Assembly: GCA_934589835.1 (NCBI GenBank)
Contig: CAKTOK010000010.1
Span: forward strand, 1 to 44,452
Length of the DNA stretch: 44,452 nucleotides
DNA from: an uncultured Oscillospiraceae bacterium
Lineage (GTDB): Bacteria > Bacillota > Clostridia > Oscillospirales > Oscillospiraceae
Direction of reading: 5' to 3'
Positions 23,064 to 32,406 of this stretch are shown piece by piece. The notes below the pieces were generated by a model. That model was given only the letters and a program-made list of their open reading frames with translations. It did no database searches and had not been told where the DNA came from. Within the stretch, counting starts at the first letter, position 1; the number at the start of each line of letters is the position of its first letter. A program made the translations under genes and the position numbers.

Positions 23064-23687
23064 TCACTCGTGGGAGTTGAACCAGTCCTCGCAGAACTTG
23101 GCGATGGCAGGGACCAGATCCTTCACATAGCGGCGGGTGGTGTTGACGCACAGATCGTAGGACTCCTTGGCGCCCCACTTGCTGTCGCTGTACATCTGGT
23201 GGTGCTGGGCGCGGTTGCGGTCGATCTGCTTCATGCGCTTCTCGATCTCGGCGACGGTCATATTCTCACCGGCGGGAGCGCGGCGCTGGCAGCGCTCGAT
23301 CTTGGAGTCCTTGTCCGCGTACACAAAGATATTCAGGGGCTTGTAGTCCTTGAGGATCACATCGGCGCCGCGGCCCACAATGACGCAGTCGCCGCTCTTG
23401 GCGAAATTCTCCAGGATCTGCCGCTGGCTCACCGCCACGCGGATGGGCTGATCCATGATCTGGAAGGGAGGCACGCCGAACCGGTGGCCGATGGTCAGGG
23501 GATAGGCGGCCTCAATGCTCTTTTCAGACACATGGGCGACGTAATCCTCGTTGAAGCCGTTCTCTCTGGCGATCATCTCAATGATCTCATGGTCATAGCA
23601 GGGGATGTGCAGCGCCTCGGCCAGGCGCTTGCCCAGCTCACGGCCGCCGGAGCCAAATTCACGGCTGATGGTGATGATACGGTTCAT
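23064..23687 (-). CDS. Cytidylate kinase-like protein
   Basis: A 207-residue P-loop kinase of the cytidylate-kinase-like (Cytidylate_kin2) family. It opens with TISREFGSGGRELGKRLAEAL, where the GSGGRELG loop replaces the standard P-loop, and contains VGRGADVIL and the lid-like RRAPAGENM. The substrate is not known; many Clostridia have this family beside a true cmk. AGGAGG precedes the ATG at 23687. It follows the uridine-kinase-like gene by 28 bases, in one operon. Confidence 0.88.
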   Translation of the reverse strand: MNRIITISREFGSGGRELGKRLAEALHIPCYDHEIIEMIARENGFNEDYVAHVSEKSIEAAYPLTIGHRFGVPPFQIMDQPIRVAVSQRQILENFAKSGDCVIVGRGADVILKDYKPLNIFVYADKDSKIERCQRRAPAGENMTVAEIEKRMKQIDRNRAQHHQMYSDSKWGAKESYDLCVNTTRRYVKDLVPAIAKFCEDWFNSHE

Positions 23688-23715
23688 AATACGACCTCCT
23701 TCAGATATGCGTATA

Positions 23716-24636
23716 TCAGTATTCGTAGCAGCTGCCGCCCACGAACTCGCGAACGATGGAATTGCGGGGCACATAGAGCGTGTGCAGCGGCGGCACTGTC
23801 TCCACCACGTCGATGAGATCGGTGAGATCGTGCTCCTTCATATATTCCGGCGTCAGCTCCTCGCGGACATTGGGGATCTGGCTGAGGCACTTGGCCAGGA
23901 TGCAGGGCTCATAGTCGTGGAACGAGTCGATATGGATGGCGGCGTTGCCCTTGAAGGGCTTGATATAATTGACCTCGCCGGCGTTGACGCTCTCCGCCCG
24001 CTCCACCGTTTCCCGCAGAGAATGGCCGCGGGTGTTATAGTCGCGGATGAGCCGCCGCGCCACCCGCAGCTGCTCGGGCCGCACCACGCGGTCCCTGTTG
24101 GTCAGGATGCGGGTGCGGGGGGCCACATAGATGCCGGTGGCCGCACCGCGGATCTTATCGAAGATCAGGGGGTTGAGCATATGAATGCCCTCGGCGATGA
24201 CCACGCAGCCCTTCTCGCCCTGCATCTTCCTGTAGCCGCCGGTGCTGCCGGACTTGAAATCGTACCAGGGGATGTCAGCCTCCTGCCCGTCCAGCAGGCG
24301 GCTGATGCAGGACACCAGCAGATCCACATTCACGCAGTAGGGGGATTCCCAGTCCGTGGCTTCCGGCGGCCGCTGGTCCAGCGGCAGGAAGAAATTGTCC
24401 ATACTCAGCAGGCACACGGACACGCCCAGATTCTCCAGATAGTCCCTCAGCCGCATGGCGCTGGTGGTCTTGCCGCTGCCGGAGGGGCCGGTCAGCGCCA
24501 CGATGGGCCGGTTGCTGGAGAGGATGCTGGCCGCTGCCGCGGAGATCTTGTCGTGGAAGACCTCCTCGCACCGCAGCACGAACTGAGTCTCATTGTTCAT
24601 GGAATCCTTGATGTTTTCCAGATCGATAACGCGCAT
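23716..24636 (-). CDS. Uridine kinase-like nucleoside kinase
   Basis: A 306-residue kinase of the uridine kinase/phosphoribulokinase family with P-loop GPSGSGKTT near residue 50, substrate loop SMDNFFLPLDQRP, DWESPYCVNVDLL and the EGIHMLNP strand. Clostridial relatives often carry extra TGS and tRNA-synthetase-like domains in front; here only the kinase part is present, plus a C-terminal extension. The ATG at 24636 follows AAGGAGC. Likely phosphorylates uridine or a related nucleoside, and shares an operon with the cytidylate-kinase-like gene. Confidence 0.9.
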   Translation of the reverse strand: MRVIDLENIKDSMNNETQFVLRCEEVFHDKISAAAASILSSNRPIVALTGPSGSGKTTSAMRLRDYLENLGVSVCLLSMDNFFLPLDQRPPEATDWESPYCVNVDLLVSCISRLLDGQEADIPWYDFKSGSTGGYRKMQGEKGCVVIAEGIHMLNPLIFDKIRGAATGIYVAPRTRILTNRDRVVRPEQLRVARRLIRDYNTRGHSLRETVERAESVNAGEVNYIKPFKGNAAIHIDSFHDYEPCILAKCLSQIPNVREELTPEYMKEHDLTDLIDVVETVPPLHTLYVPRNSIVREFVGGSCYEY

Positions 24637-24673
24637 AGAGCAGCTCCTTCCGGGAAATTCAAATTCAGCATAC

Positions 24674-24702
24674 AGTATACCACGCTCCGCCGCCGCCGTC
24701 AA
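24674..24702 (-). promoter_or_regulatory. Promoter of the kinase pair
   Basis: TTGACG (24702-24697), a 17-bp spacer and TATACT (24679-24674) on the minus strand, 38 bases before the start. Confidence 0.72.
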
Positions 24703-24757
24703 ACAGGCAAATCGCCGGAATTTCCCAGTTTTTTGCGATTTCATCGCCGCAAGGCGC

Positions 24758-24794
24758 AAAAATGCCCCCGTGCATGGGCACAGGGGCATTTTTT
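24758..24794 (-). terminator. Terminator after upp
   Basis: A stem AAAATGCCCC / GGGGCATTTT extended by GTG/CAC, followed on the minus strand by TTTTTG, 11 bases past the upp stop. Confidence 0.85.
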
Positions 24795-24804
24795 CACGGA
24801 GTTT

Positions 24805-25440
24805 TTACTTGGTGCCGAAGATACGGTCGCCCGCATCGCCCAGACCGGGCACGATATAGCCGTTCTCATTGAGCTTCTCGTCCACGGCGCCGGCGTAGAT
24901 GTCCACGTCAGGGTACAGCTTCTGGATGTGGGCGATGCCCTCGGGAGCCGCCACCAGCACCATCAGCTTGATGTGCTTGCAGCCGAACTTCTTCATCTCG
25001 CCGATCGCCTCTGCGGCGGAGCCGCCGGTGGCCAGCATGGGATCCACGATCAGCACGTCGCGCTCGGCCACGTCCTTGGGCATTTTGCAGAAGTAGGGAT
25101 GGGGCTCCAGCGTCTCCTCATCGCGGTACATACCGATGTGGCCTACACGGGCGGAGGGGACCATACGCAGCACGCCGTCCACCAGACCCAGACCGGCACG
25201 GAGGATCGGCACCACCACAAACTTGCGGCCCGCCAGCGTGGGAGCCTCCATCCCGCAGATGGGCGTTTCGATGTGCTTGGTGGTCAGAGGCAGATCACGG
25301 GTGGCCTCATAGGTGATGAGCATGCCGATCTCGGACACCAGCTCGCGGAAATCCTTGACGCTGGTATTCTTGTCCCGCATGATGGTCAGCTTGTGAGCCA
25401 CCAGAGGGTGGTTCACCACATGAACTTTCTCGCTGTACAT
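24805..25440 (-). CDS. upp: Uracil phosphoribosyltransferase
   Basis: Salvages uracil to UMP with PRPP. The 211-residue protein has the Upp hallmarks: [16 protein letters not shown], the PRPP loop [18 protein letters not shown], and the uracil-binding [17 protein letters not shown] at the C-terminus. GGAGGAG stands 6 bases before the ATG. It follows tsaB by 50 bases on the same strand and is probably cotranscribed with it, since no good promoter is visible between. Confidence 0.97.
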   Translation of the reverse strand: MYSEKVHVVNHPLVAHKLTIMRDKNTSVKDFRELVSEIGMLITYEATRDLPLTTKHIETPICGMEAPTLAGRKFVVVPILRAGLGLVDGVLRMVPSARVGHIGMYRDEETLEPHPYFCKMPKDVAERDVLIVDPMLATGGSAAEAIGEMKKFGCKHIKLMVLVAAPEGIAHIQKLYPDVDIYAGAVDEKLNENGYIVPGLGDAGDRIFGTK

Positions 25441-25490
25441 TTTTTTCTCCTCCGTGTATGTAAAATTTTGCTTGGAATACACCGTTTCGC

Positions 25491-26204
25491 TCAGTCCGGC
25501 ATAAGCCGCAGGCCGCGGGCCAGCCGCTCCCGCTCCGCCTGACTGAGCCGCAGATACACCGGCTCCAGTCCCTGAGCCGTCACCGTTTCGCCCCGCGCCG
25601 CCATCTCTTCGGCGCACAGCGCCACGCCCACGGCGGACTGCATCCGGTGGGCGCTGTCCGCCACGCGGCAGGGGATGCCCGCATGGTTGAGATATCCGGC
25701 GCACAGGGCCGCGCCGTCGCCTACCGCCAGCTTCTGCTCCGGCCGCTGCCGCAGCCGCTCCGCCAGCTCCTCCAGCCCGATGGCGCAGTCGTCGCACAGC
25801 CGCGTCACCGCACCGTTCTCCCCGCGGAACAGTCCGTGGTAGATCTGCTGGCGGCGGGCGTCCATGGCCCCGATCACCAGTCCGTCGAAGTCCGCGGCGT
25901 TCCGCGCCATGGCTGCCAGCGTGGACACGCCGCAGCAGGGCAGATCTCTGGCCCATGCCAGCCCCTTGGCCGCCGATACGCCGATCCGCAGCCCCGTAAA
26001 GCTGCCGGGGCCGTTGGCCACGGCGATGAGCCCGATGTCGTCCAGCGTCAGACCGGCCGTGTGCAGCATTCCGTCCACCAGCGGCATCAGCGTGACGCTG
26101 TGGGTCAGCCCGCGGTTCTGATAGGCGCTGGCCAGCACCGTTCCATCCTCGGTGACGGCGGTGGAAACGCTCTTGGCCGATGTCTCCAGAGCCAGTATCT
26201 TCAC
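25491..26204 (-). CDS. tsaB: tRNA threonylcarbamoyladenosine biosynthesis protein TsaB
   Basis: An inactive Kae1/Gcp-like scaffold that pairs with TsaD to transfer threonylcarbamoyl to A37 of ANN-decoding tRNAs. The 237-residue protein begins [11 protein letters not shown] and contains [22 protein letters not shown], the typical TsaB motif. The start is a GTG overlapping the tsaE stop (GTGA), with GGGAGG nine bases upstream. TsaD is not in the window; TsaC is part of the fusion at 34643. Confidence 0.94.
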   Translation of the reverse strand: MKILALETSAKSVSTAVTEDGTVLASAYQNRGLTHSVTLMPLVDGMLHTAGLTLDDIGLIAVANGPGSFTGLRIGVSAAKGLAWARDLPCCGVSTLAAMARNAADFDGLVIGAMDARRQQIYHGLFRGENGAVTRLCDDCAIGLEELAERLRQRPEQKLAVGDGAALCAGYLNHAGIPCRVADSAHRMQSAVGVALCAEEMAARGETVTAQGLEPVYLRLSQAERERLARGLRLMPD

Positions 26205-26626
26205 TGCACATCGCCTCCCGTGATGCTGATAATGCGGTCGTTGTCGCCGCTGCCGCGCCGGATGTCCACGAACACCGTGTCCTCCGGCAGCGCGCCGTCC
26301 ACCCGCTCGGACCACTCCACGGCGCAAACGCCGCCCCGGCTCAGATAGTCCTCCCAGCCGATGTCGAACAGCTCGTCCTCACTCTCCAGCCGGTACATAT
26401 CGAAATGGAACAGAGGCGTGTCGCCGTTATACTCGTTGACGATGGTGAACGTGGGGCTTGTCACCCGTCCGCGGCAGCCCAGTCCCCGTGCCAGACCCCG
26501 GGTAAAGGCGGTCTTGCCCATGCCCAGTCCGCCGCGATAGGCCACCACGCGGCCGGCGGTCAGCGTGCGCCCCAGCTCCTCGCCGATGCGCTCCGTCTCC
26601 TCCGGACCGTGGGACAGATATTCCAT
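26201..26626 (-). CDS. tsaE: tRNA t6A biosynthesis ATPase TsaE
   Basis: The ATPase that resets the TsaB-TsaD complex after each t6A cycle. The 141-residue protein has Walker [17 protein letters not shown] near residue 31, then [18 protein letters not shown] and the late VEWSER motif. All are characteristic of the family. It leads a tsaE-tsaB-upp run. Confidence 0.96.
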   Translation of the reverse strand: MEYLSHGPEETERIGEELGRTLTAGRVVAYRGGLGMGKTAFTRGLARGLGCRGRVTSPTFTIVNEYNGDTPLFHFDMYRLESEDELFDIGWEDYLSRGGVCAVEWSERVDGALPEDTVFVDIRRGSGDNDRIISITGGDVQ

Positions 26627-26657
26627 GCCGTCACCCCGTCTCTGCTCAAATCGACCT

Positions 26658-26666
26658 ATTATATCA
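26658..26666 (-). promoter_or_regulatory. Extended -10 promoter of tsaE-tsaB-upp
   Basis: TGATATAAT on the minus strand, a perfect extended -10, 31 bases before the tsaE start. No good -35 box was seen. Confidence 0.55.
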
Positions 26667-26700
26667 CGCCTGTCTGAAAAAGAAAAGAGCGAAACGGCGG

Positions 26701-26729
26701 TTTACAGATAAAACTTCTTGTGGTACACT
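26701..26729 (+). promoter_or_regulatory. Promoter of the rodA gene
   Basis: TTTACA (26701-26706), a 17-bp spacer and TACACT (26724-26729), 33 bases before the ATG. Confidence 0.6.
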
Positions 26730-26762
26730 AATACCACCTTACAGCAGGGGGGAGGCCCGCCT

Positions 26763-27914
26763 ATGTTCCGTCGCTCGCGCGACTTTTTTTCCGATATGCT
26801 GCGCCAGACGGATCTGGTGCTGCTGGCGCTTTGCACGGCGGCGTCCCTGTTCGGCATCCTCATGGTGGCCAGCGCCACCCGCTATATGCACACCTGGCGT
26901 CTGGTGATCGTCCAGTCCGCGGCGCTGCTGCTGGGCATGGTGCTGTATCTGCTGATCTCACAGGTGGACCTGAACGACCTCTCCAAATACTGGAAATGGA
27001 TCTTTCTGGTGGGCATCCTCTTCATCCTCCTGCTGGTGACGCCGCTGGGCATCGAGGACAACACCGGCAACCGCGCGTGGCTGGATTTCCCGTTCCTGCC
27101 GGTGAAGATCCAGCCCGCCGAGATCGTGAAGTTCACCTTCATCCTCGTGCTGGCCAAGCAGCTGGCGTGGCTCAGGGAGAACCGCGATCTGTCCGGCATC
27201 GTCTCCGTGGCGTTTCTGACGGTCCATCTGGGCGTCATCTTCGCCCTCTACTATAAGGTTTCCTCCGATATGGGCAGCGCACTGGTGTTTCTGTTTATTT
27301 TTGTGTCCATGTGCTTCGTGGCGGGCGTGGCCCTGCGCTGGTTCGCCCTCGGCGCGGTCGGCGGCGGACTGCTGTTCTGGGCGCTGTGGGACCTGAACAA
27401 GATCCCGAACTATATGAAGATGCGGTTCCGCATCCTGTTCGATCACAGTCTGGATCCTCAGGACACCGGCTGGCAGCAGACCCGCAGCCTCATGGCGCTG
27501 GGCAGCGGCAAGCTCACGGGACAGGGCCTGTTCCACGGCACCCAGACCCAGAGCGAGTACAGCTCCGCGCTGCCCAACCGCCACACCGACTTTATCTTTA
27601 CCGTCATCGGCGAGGAGCTGGGCCTGTTGGGCTGCCTTTTGACACTGGCGCTGCTGACGGCCATCATCCTGCGCTGCGTCTGGGTGGCGCGCCACGCCAA
27701 AACGCGGCTGGAGGGCTACGTCTGCATCGGCGTGGCCAGCATGGTGATCTTTCAGGTGGTGGTCAACGTGGGGATGTGCCTGTTTGTCATGCCCGTCATC
27801 GGCCTGACCCTGCCGTTCATCAGCTACGGCGGCTCGTCGCTGGTGATGCTGTTCATGGCCATGGGCATGGTGTCCGGCGTTCAGGGCCGCTCCAAGCCAG
27901 ACTGGCTGCGGTAA
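26763..27914 (+). CDS. rodA: SEDS peptidoglycan glycosyltransferase, RodA type
   Basis: Polymerises lipid II into glycan strands during cell elongation, with a class B penicillin-binding protein. The 383-residue membrane protein has about ten helices and SEDS signatures: GNRAWLDFPFLPVKIQPAEIVKF, the region with DFIFTVIGEELGLLGC, and the terminal LPFISYGGSSLV. The ATG at 26763 follows GGGGGAGG. FtsW and RodA are hard to separate by eye; the lack of a division cluster and the RodA-like IQPAE favour RodA. Confidence 0.92.
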   Translation: MFRRSRDFFSDMLRQTDLVLLALCTAASLFGILMVASATRYMHTWRLVIVQSAALLLGMVLYLLISQVDLNDLSKYWKWIFLVGILFILLLVTPLGIEDNTGNRAWLDFPFLPVKIQPAEIVKFTFILVLAKQLAWLRENRDLSGIVSVAFLTVHLGVIFALYYKVSSDMGSALVFLFIFVSMCFVAGVALRWFALGAVGGGLLFWALWDLNKIPNYMKMRFRILFDHSLDPQDTGWQQTRSLMALGSGKLTGQGLFHGTQTQSEYSSALPNRHTDFIFTVIGEELGLLGCLLTLALLTAIILRCVWVARHAKTRLEGYVCIGVASMVIFQVVVNVGMCLFVMPVIGLTLPFISYGGSSLVMLFMAMGMVSGVQGRSKPDWLR

Positions 27915-27927
27915 CGGAATATGGCTG

Positions 27928-27956
27928 GGCGCGCCCTGAAGCGGGGCGCGCTTTTG
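27928..27956 (+). terminator. Terminator after rodA
   Basis: An 8-bp stem GCGCGCCC / GGGCGCGC with a 7-base loop and TTTT, 14 bases past the rodA stop. Confidence 0.75.
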
Positions 27957-27994
27957 CGTCTCCGCCCCATCGGTCCTCATCTGGGGAAAATCGG

Positions 27995-28023
27995 TTGTAA
28001 TCGGCGGCGCGCCGTGCTATAAT
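27995..28023 (+). promoter_or_regulatory. Promoter of the ddl-to-aminopeptidase operon
   Basis: TTGTAA (27995-28000), a 17-bp spacer and perfect TATAAT (28018-28023), 67 bases before ddl. No other clear promoter or terminator occurs until 37677. Confidence 0.72.
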
Positions 28024-28089
28024 AAAATATCAAACACTGGGGACATGGGCCGCCTGACGGCCCATAGGCCCGGAAAGCGAGGGAACGCG

Positions 28090-29151
28090 ATGAAGATCGT
28101 TGTGTTGGCCGGCGGCCTTTCCACCGAGCGTCAGGTGGCGCTGACCAGCGGCACCGGCGTGTGCCGCGCCCTGCGGGAGCGGGGCCATCAGGCCATTCTG
28201 GTGGATATGTTTCTGGGCCTCGAGCAATACGAGGGCCGTCTGGAGGATATTTTTGACGCGCCCGACGGCCTGTGCCCCGACAATCAGGTAGAGCGGACAG
28301 AGCCGGATCTGGAGGCTGTGCGCCGCAGCCGCAGGGATCAGGGCCCCAGTATGCTGGGGAAGGACGTGCTTGCCGTCTGCCAGATGGCGGACATCGTCTT
28401 TCTGGCACTGCACGGCAGTTGCGGTGAGGATGGCCGCATTCAGGCGACGCTGGATCTGCTGGGCGTGCCCTATACCGGCTCCGGCTATCTGGGCAGCGGC
28501 ATGGCCATGGACAAGGCCGTCACCAAGCGCTTTATGGACTCGCTGGGCGTCCGCACCGCCCCGTGGCACGATGTCTACTATACCGAGCAGGACATTCCCC
28601 GCCTCGTGCGGGAGCTGGAGGTGCCCTGCGCCGTAAAGATCGTCAACGGCGGCAGCTCCATCGGCGTGGAGCTGCCCGACACCAGAGAGGAGCTGGAAAA
28701 GGCGCTGCGGAGCCTGCTGCGCTACGGCGGCCATGTGGTGGTGGAGAAGAAGCTCAAGGGTCGGGAGATCCAGATCGCCGTGCTGGGCGACAGCTATCTC
28801 CCCGCCGTAGAGATCATCCCCAGAGGCGCCTATTTCGACTATGTCTCCAAGTATCAAAAGGACGGCGCGCTGGAGCTGTGCCCCGCGCCCATCCCCGAGG
28901 AGGCGTGGCGTCAGATCGGCGACATGGCCCTGACGCTCCACCGCGGGCTGGGCCTGTCCGTCTACTCCCGCTCCGACTTCATTCTGGATGAGGAGGGGAA
29001 GGCGTGGTGTCTGGAGGTCAATACCCTCCCGGGCATGACGCCTACCAGCCTTGTGCCGCAGGAGGCGGCGCAGGTGGGCCTGAGCTACGGCGACCTGTGC
29101 GAAAGGATCGTGCAGGAATCGCTGGCGCAGCGAAGGGCGGCGCAGCTATGA
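28090..29151 (+). CDS. ddl: D-alanine--D-alanine ligase
   Basis: Joins two D-Ala with ATP to make the dipeptide that MurF attaches. The 353-residue ATP-grasp protein has VVLAGGLSTERQVALTSG at the start, LHGSCGEDGRIQATLDLLGVPYTGSG in the middle, and the metal-binding end SRSDFILDEE... CLEVNTLPGMTPTSLVPQEA. Its stop overlaps the murF ATG (ATGA), so the two consecutive enzymes are translationally coupled. The motif alone does not tell D-Ala-D-Ala from D-Ala-D-Lac ligases. Confidence 0.95.
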   Translation: MKIVVLAGGLSTERQVALTSGTGVCRALRERGHQAILVDMFLGLEQYEGRLEDIFDAPDGLCPDNQVERTEPDLEAVRRSRRDQGPSMLGKDVLAVCQMADIVFLALHGSCGEDGRIQATLDLLGVPYTGSGYLGSGMAMDKAVTKRFMDSLGVRTAPWHDVYYTEQDIPRLVRELEVPCAVKIVNGGSSIGVELPDTREELEKALRSLLRYGGHVVVEKKLKGREIQIAVLGDSYLPAVEIIPRGAYFDYVSKYQKDGALELCPAPIPEEAWRQIGDMALTLHRGLGLSVYSRSDFILDEEGKAWCLEVNTLPGMTPTSLVPQEAAQVGLSYGDLCERIVQESLAQRRAAQL

Positions 29152-30500
29152 TCCCCTGCACGGTACGGGAGCTGTGCGCCGCTGTGGACGGCACGCTGCT
29201 GGAGGGCGACGAGGCGGCGTGCATCACCGGCGTCACCACCGACAGCCGCGCTGCCTCGGACGGTCAGCTGTTCATCCCCCTGACGGGAGAGCGGTTCGAT
29301 GGCCACGCCTATATCGACAGCGCCCTGTCCGCCGGCGCCGCCGGCTGCCTGACGGCCCGCGCGCCGGAGACCCTGCGCGCCGGTAAATTCTATGTGCAGG
29401 TGGCGGATACCCGTCTTGCGCTGGCCGCGCTGGCCGCATGGTATCGGGGCCGCTTCACCCTGCCGGTGGTGCAGATCACCGGCTCGGCCGGTAAGACCAC
29501 CACCAAGGAGATGGTGGCCTCCGTGCTGGCGCAGAGATACCACACCCTCAAGACGCAGGCCAACTTCAATAACGACATCGGCACGCCCCTGACGCTGCTG
29601 GGCCTGACCCATGATCATCAGGCGGCGGTGATCGAAACGGGCATGAACCATTTCGGCGAGATCCGCTATCTGGGGGCGATGGTGCGCCCCTCTGTGGCTG
29701 TCATCACCAACGTGGGTGACGCCCATATCGAGAATCTGGGCAACACGCGGCAGGGCATCCTGCAAGCCAAGTGTGAGATCTTCGAGCACCTGCGTCCCGA
29801 CGGCATCGCCGTCCTCAACGGCGACGATCCGCTGCTGAACACCGTCACGCTGCCACAGCCCATTCTGCGCTGCGGCAGGGGGGAGAACTGTCAGGTTCGG
29901 GTCACCGCGGTGGATGACCGCGGCATCGAGGGCGTGGCCTGCACCGTCACCACGGACAGGGCCGCCTACCGGCTGCACACCTCGTCCCCGGGGCGCTACA
30001 TGATCTACCCCATGGCCATGGCCGCCGCCATCGGCGAGACGCTGGGCCTGACGGGGGAGGAGATCGCCGCCGGCGTGGCGGCCTATGCCCCCACCGGCTC
30101 CCGGATGCGCCTGCTGCACCTGAGCGGGGAGCGTCTGCTCATTGATGACTGCTATAACGCCAACCCCCAGGCCATGGCCGAAGCGCTGAGGCTGCTGGCG
30201 GGCACGTCCGGACGCCGCGTGGCGGTGCTGGGCGATATGGGGGAGCTGGGGGAGCTGACCGTCTCCGCCCACCGCGCCATCGGCGCGTTGACGGACGAGC
30301 TGCATCTGGACAGCGTCATCGCCATCGGTGAAAAGGCGCGGGATATCGCGTCCGCCGCACCCAACGCCCAGTGGTTCCCGTCTGTGGCCGATGCGCTGCC
30401 CGCCGTCCGCGCCGCCTTTACCGGCGGCACAGCCATGCTGGTCAAGGCGTCCCACGCCATGCATTTTGAGACCATTGTCAAGGAATTGGAACAAAGCTAA
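29148..30500 (+). CDS. murF: UDP-MurNAc-tripeptide--D-alanyl-D-alanine ligase
   Basis: Adds D-Ala-D-Ala to the cell wall precursor in the cytoplasm. The 450-residue Mur ligase has the N-terminal substrate domain (GVTTDSRAASDGQLFIPLTGERFDGH), the P-loop ITGSAGKTTTKEM, NFNNDIGTPLTLL and the C-terminal IDDCYNANPQAM. The ATG overlaps the ddl stop. The next gene starts at the very base after its stop codon. Confidence 0.96.
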   Translation: MIPCTVRELCAAVDGTLLEGDEAACITGVTTDSRAASDGQLFIPLTGERFDGHAYIDSALSAGAAGCLTARAPETLRAGKFYVQVADTRLALAALAAWYRGRFTLPVVQITGSAGKTTTKEMVASVLAQRYHTLKTQANFNNDIGTPLTLLGLTHDHQAAVIETGMNHFGEIRYLGAMVRPSVAVITNVGDAHIENLGNTRQGILQAKCEIFEHLRPDGIAVLNGDDPLLNTVTLPQPILRCGRGENCQVRVTAVDDRGIEGVACTVTTDRAAYRLHTSSPGRYMIYPMAMAAAIGETLGLTGEEIAAGVAAYAPTGSRMRLLHLSGERLLIDDCYNANPQAMAEALRLLAGTSGRRVAVLGDMGELGELTVSAHRAIGALTDELHLDSVIAIGEKARDIASAAPNAQWFPSVADALPAVRAAFTGGTAMLVKASHAMHFETIVKELEQS

Positions 30501-32405
30501 ATGATCGACATTCGCGTAGAGGGACTGGTCAAGTCCTTCGATCTGGAAAAGAAAATACTGGATGGCCTGACATTTCAGGTGGACGCCGGTGAGCGCGTAG
30601 GTCTGCTGGGCCGCAACGGCGCGGGCAAGACCACACTGTTCAGGATCCTCACCGGCGAGCTGGACTACGACAGCGGCACGGTGCAGATCGCCTCCGGCCG
30701 GCGGGTGGGCCTGATCTCCCAGATCCCCGTCTATCCCGCGGGCTATACGGTGGAGGACGTGCTGCAAACCGCCTTTGCCCGTATGTTCCGCATGAAGGAC
30801 GAGATGGATGCGCTGGCCCTCCGCATGGAGCAGGGCGCCTCGGACGATGCCACTCTCCGCCGCTATGGGGAGCTGAACGCCCGCTTTGAGGGGCTGGGCG
30901 GCTGGGACACCGAGACGGCGGTGAATAAGGTGGCCAACGGCCTGAGCATCTCGCCGGAGATGCGGACGCGGTTGTTTGACCGTCTTTCCGGCGGCGAAAA
31001 GACCCGGGTGAATCTGGGCCGCCTCATTCTGGAGGACACGGACGTGCTGCTGCTGGACGAGCCCACCAACCATCTGGACCTGCAGGCCACGGAGTGGCTG
31101 GAGGAATACCTCCGCAGGTTCCGCGGCACGGTGGTCACCATCAGTCACGACCGCTATTTCCTGGACCGCACCGTGACCCGTATCATCGAGCTTCTCGATG
31201 GCAAGGCCGAGTTTTACAGCGGCAATTACAGCTTCTATGCCATCGAAAAGGAGCGCCGCTATCAGGAGCGCATGAAGCAGTACCTGAAGGAGCAGGCCAA
31301 GATCCGGCAGCTGGAGAAGGCCGCCGAGCAGATGCACCTCTGGGCCTTCATGGGCAACGATGCCCTGCACAAGCGGGCGTTCTCCATGGAAAAGCGCATT
31401 GAGCGGATGCGTACCACCCAGAAGCCCACCAAGGCCCGCCGTCTGGAGGCCCGCTTTCAGAGCCGCGAGTTCAAGGGCGACGAGGTCCTGCAAATTCGGG
31501 GCGTCTCCAAGGCCTTCGGCCAGCGGAGACTCTTTGACGACGTGTACCTCCGCTGCGAGGGCGGCGAGCGTATCGCCCTGCTGGGCGAAAACGGCACAGG
31601 GAAGACCACGCTGCTGAACATGATCATGGGGCTGGAACACCCTGACAGCGGTATGATACGGCTGGGGCCGTCTGTAAAGGCTGCCTACTTGCCGCAGGTC
31701 ATTCACTTTGACCACCCGGAGCGCTCCATTCTGGATACCATGCTCTACGAGCTGGATATCACGCCCCAGTCGGCCCGCAACCGGCTGGCCGCCTATCAGT
31801 TTACCGGCGAGGATGTGTTCAAGCCTGTGTCGGTGCTCTCCGGCGGCGAGCTCAGCCGCCTGCGGCTGTGTATGCTGATGGACGAGAGCGTCAACCTCCT
31901 CATTCTGGACGAGCCCACCAACCATCTGGACATCGACTCCCGCGAGTGGCTGGAGGAGGCCGTGGAGGATTTTGACGGCACGCTGCTGTTCGTCAGCCAC
32001 GACCGCTATTTCATCAACCGCTTCGCCACCCGCGTCTGGGAGCTGGAGCACGCCGTCATCACCGACTATCCCATGGGCTTTGCCCAGTACCGTCAGGTGC
32101 GGGAGGAGGAGCGCCGCGCCGCCCAGCCCGCCCCCGTGCCGTCTGCGGCGAAAAAATCCGCCCCCGCCGGTAAGGGAAACCGCGCCCAGCAGGCGGCCCG
32201 CAAGCAGCTGACCATCTGCGAGACAGCGATTGCCAGACTGGAGGCATCGCTGGCATCGCTGGACCGCGATATGGAGCAGTTTGCCTGCGATGCGGAAAAG
32301 CTGGGAGAGCTGTACCGGCAGCGTCAGGCGGTGGAGGCTGAGCTGGAGCAGGAGATGACCCGCTGGGAGGAGCTGAGCCTGCGGGCAGAGGAACAGGAGA
32401 ATTGA
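30501..32405 (+). CDS. ABC-F family ATPase (YdiF/Uup-like)
   Basis: A 634-residue ABC-F protein with two ATPase domains and no membrane segments. Walker A motifs are GRNGAGKTT (37-45) and GENGTGKTT (near 365). Signatures are LSGGEKTR and LSGGELSR, each followed by DEPTNHLD. A linker rich in charged residues lies between, and a C-terminal coiled coil (about 555-634) follows a Pro/Ala/Lys stretch. ABC-F proteins act on the ribosome E site. This type is the housekeeping kind, not one of the drug-specific subfamilies. Its ATG directly follows the murF TAA. Confidence 0.92.
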   Translation: MIDIRVEGLVKSFDLEKKILDGLTFQVDAGERVGLLGRNGAGKTTLFRILTGELDYDSGTVQIASGRRVGLISQIPVYPAGYTVEDVLQTAFARMFRMKDEMDALALRMEQGASDDATLRRYGELNARFEGLGGWDTETAVNKVANGLSISPEMRTRLFDRLSGGEKTRVNLGRLILEDTDVLLLDEPTNHLDLQATEWLEEYLRRFRGTVVTISHDRYFLDRTVTRIIELLDGKAEFYSGNYSFYAIEKERRYQERMKQYLKEQAKIRQLEKAAEQMHLWAFMGNDALHKRAFSMEKRIERMRTTQKPTKARRLEARFQSREFKGDEVLQIRGVSKAFGQRRLFDDVYLRCEGGERIALLGENGTGKTTLLNMIMGLEHPDSGMIRLGPSVKAAYLPQVIHFDHPERSILDTMLYELDITPQSARNRLAAYQFTGEDVFKPVSVLSGGELSRLRLCMLMDESVNLLILDEPTNHLDIDSREWLEEAVEDFDGTLLFVSHDRYFINRFATRVWELEHAVITDYPMGFAQYRQVREEERRAAQPAPVPSAAKKSAPAGKGNRAQQAARKQLTICETAIARLEASLASLDRDMEQFACDAEKLGELYRQRQAVEAELEQEMTRWEELSLRAEEQEN

Positions 32406-32406
32406 T

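Noticed and set aside
23605..25542. A 645-codon open frame on the plus strand opposite the kinases and upp
   Set aside because: Same antisense artefact of GC-rich third positions; it crosses the intergenic region and terminator between three well-supported minus-strand genes.
29085..32051. A 988-codon open frame on the minus strand opposite murF and the ABC-F gene
   Set aside because: It is a shadow of high-GC coding on the other strand: no ribosome site, repetitive low-information composition (His, Gln, Ala, Gly) and no recognisable domain, while both plus-strand proteins are clear families.
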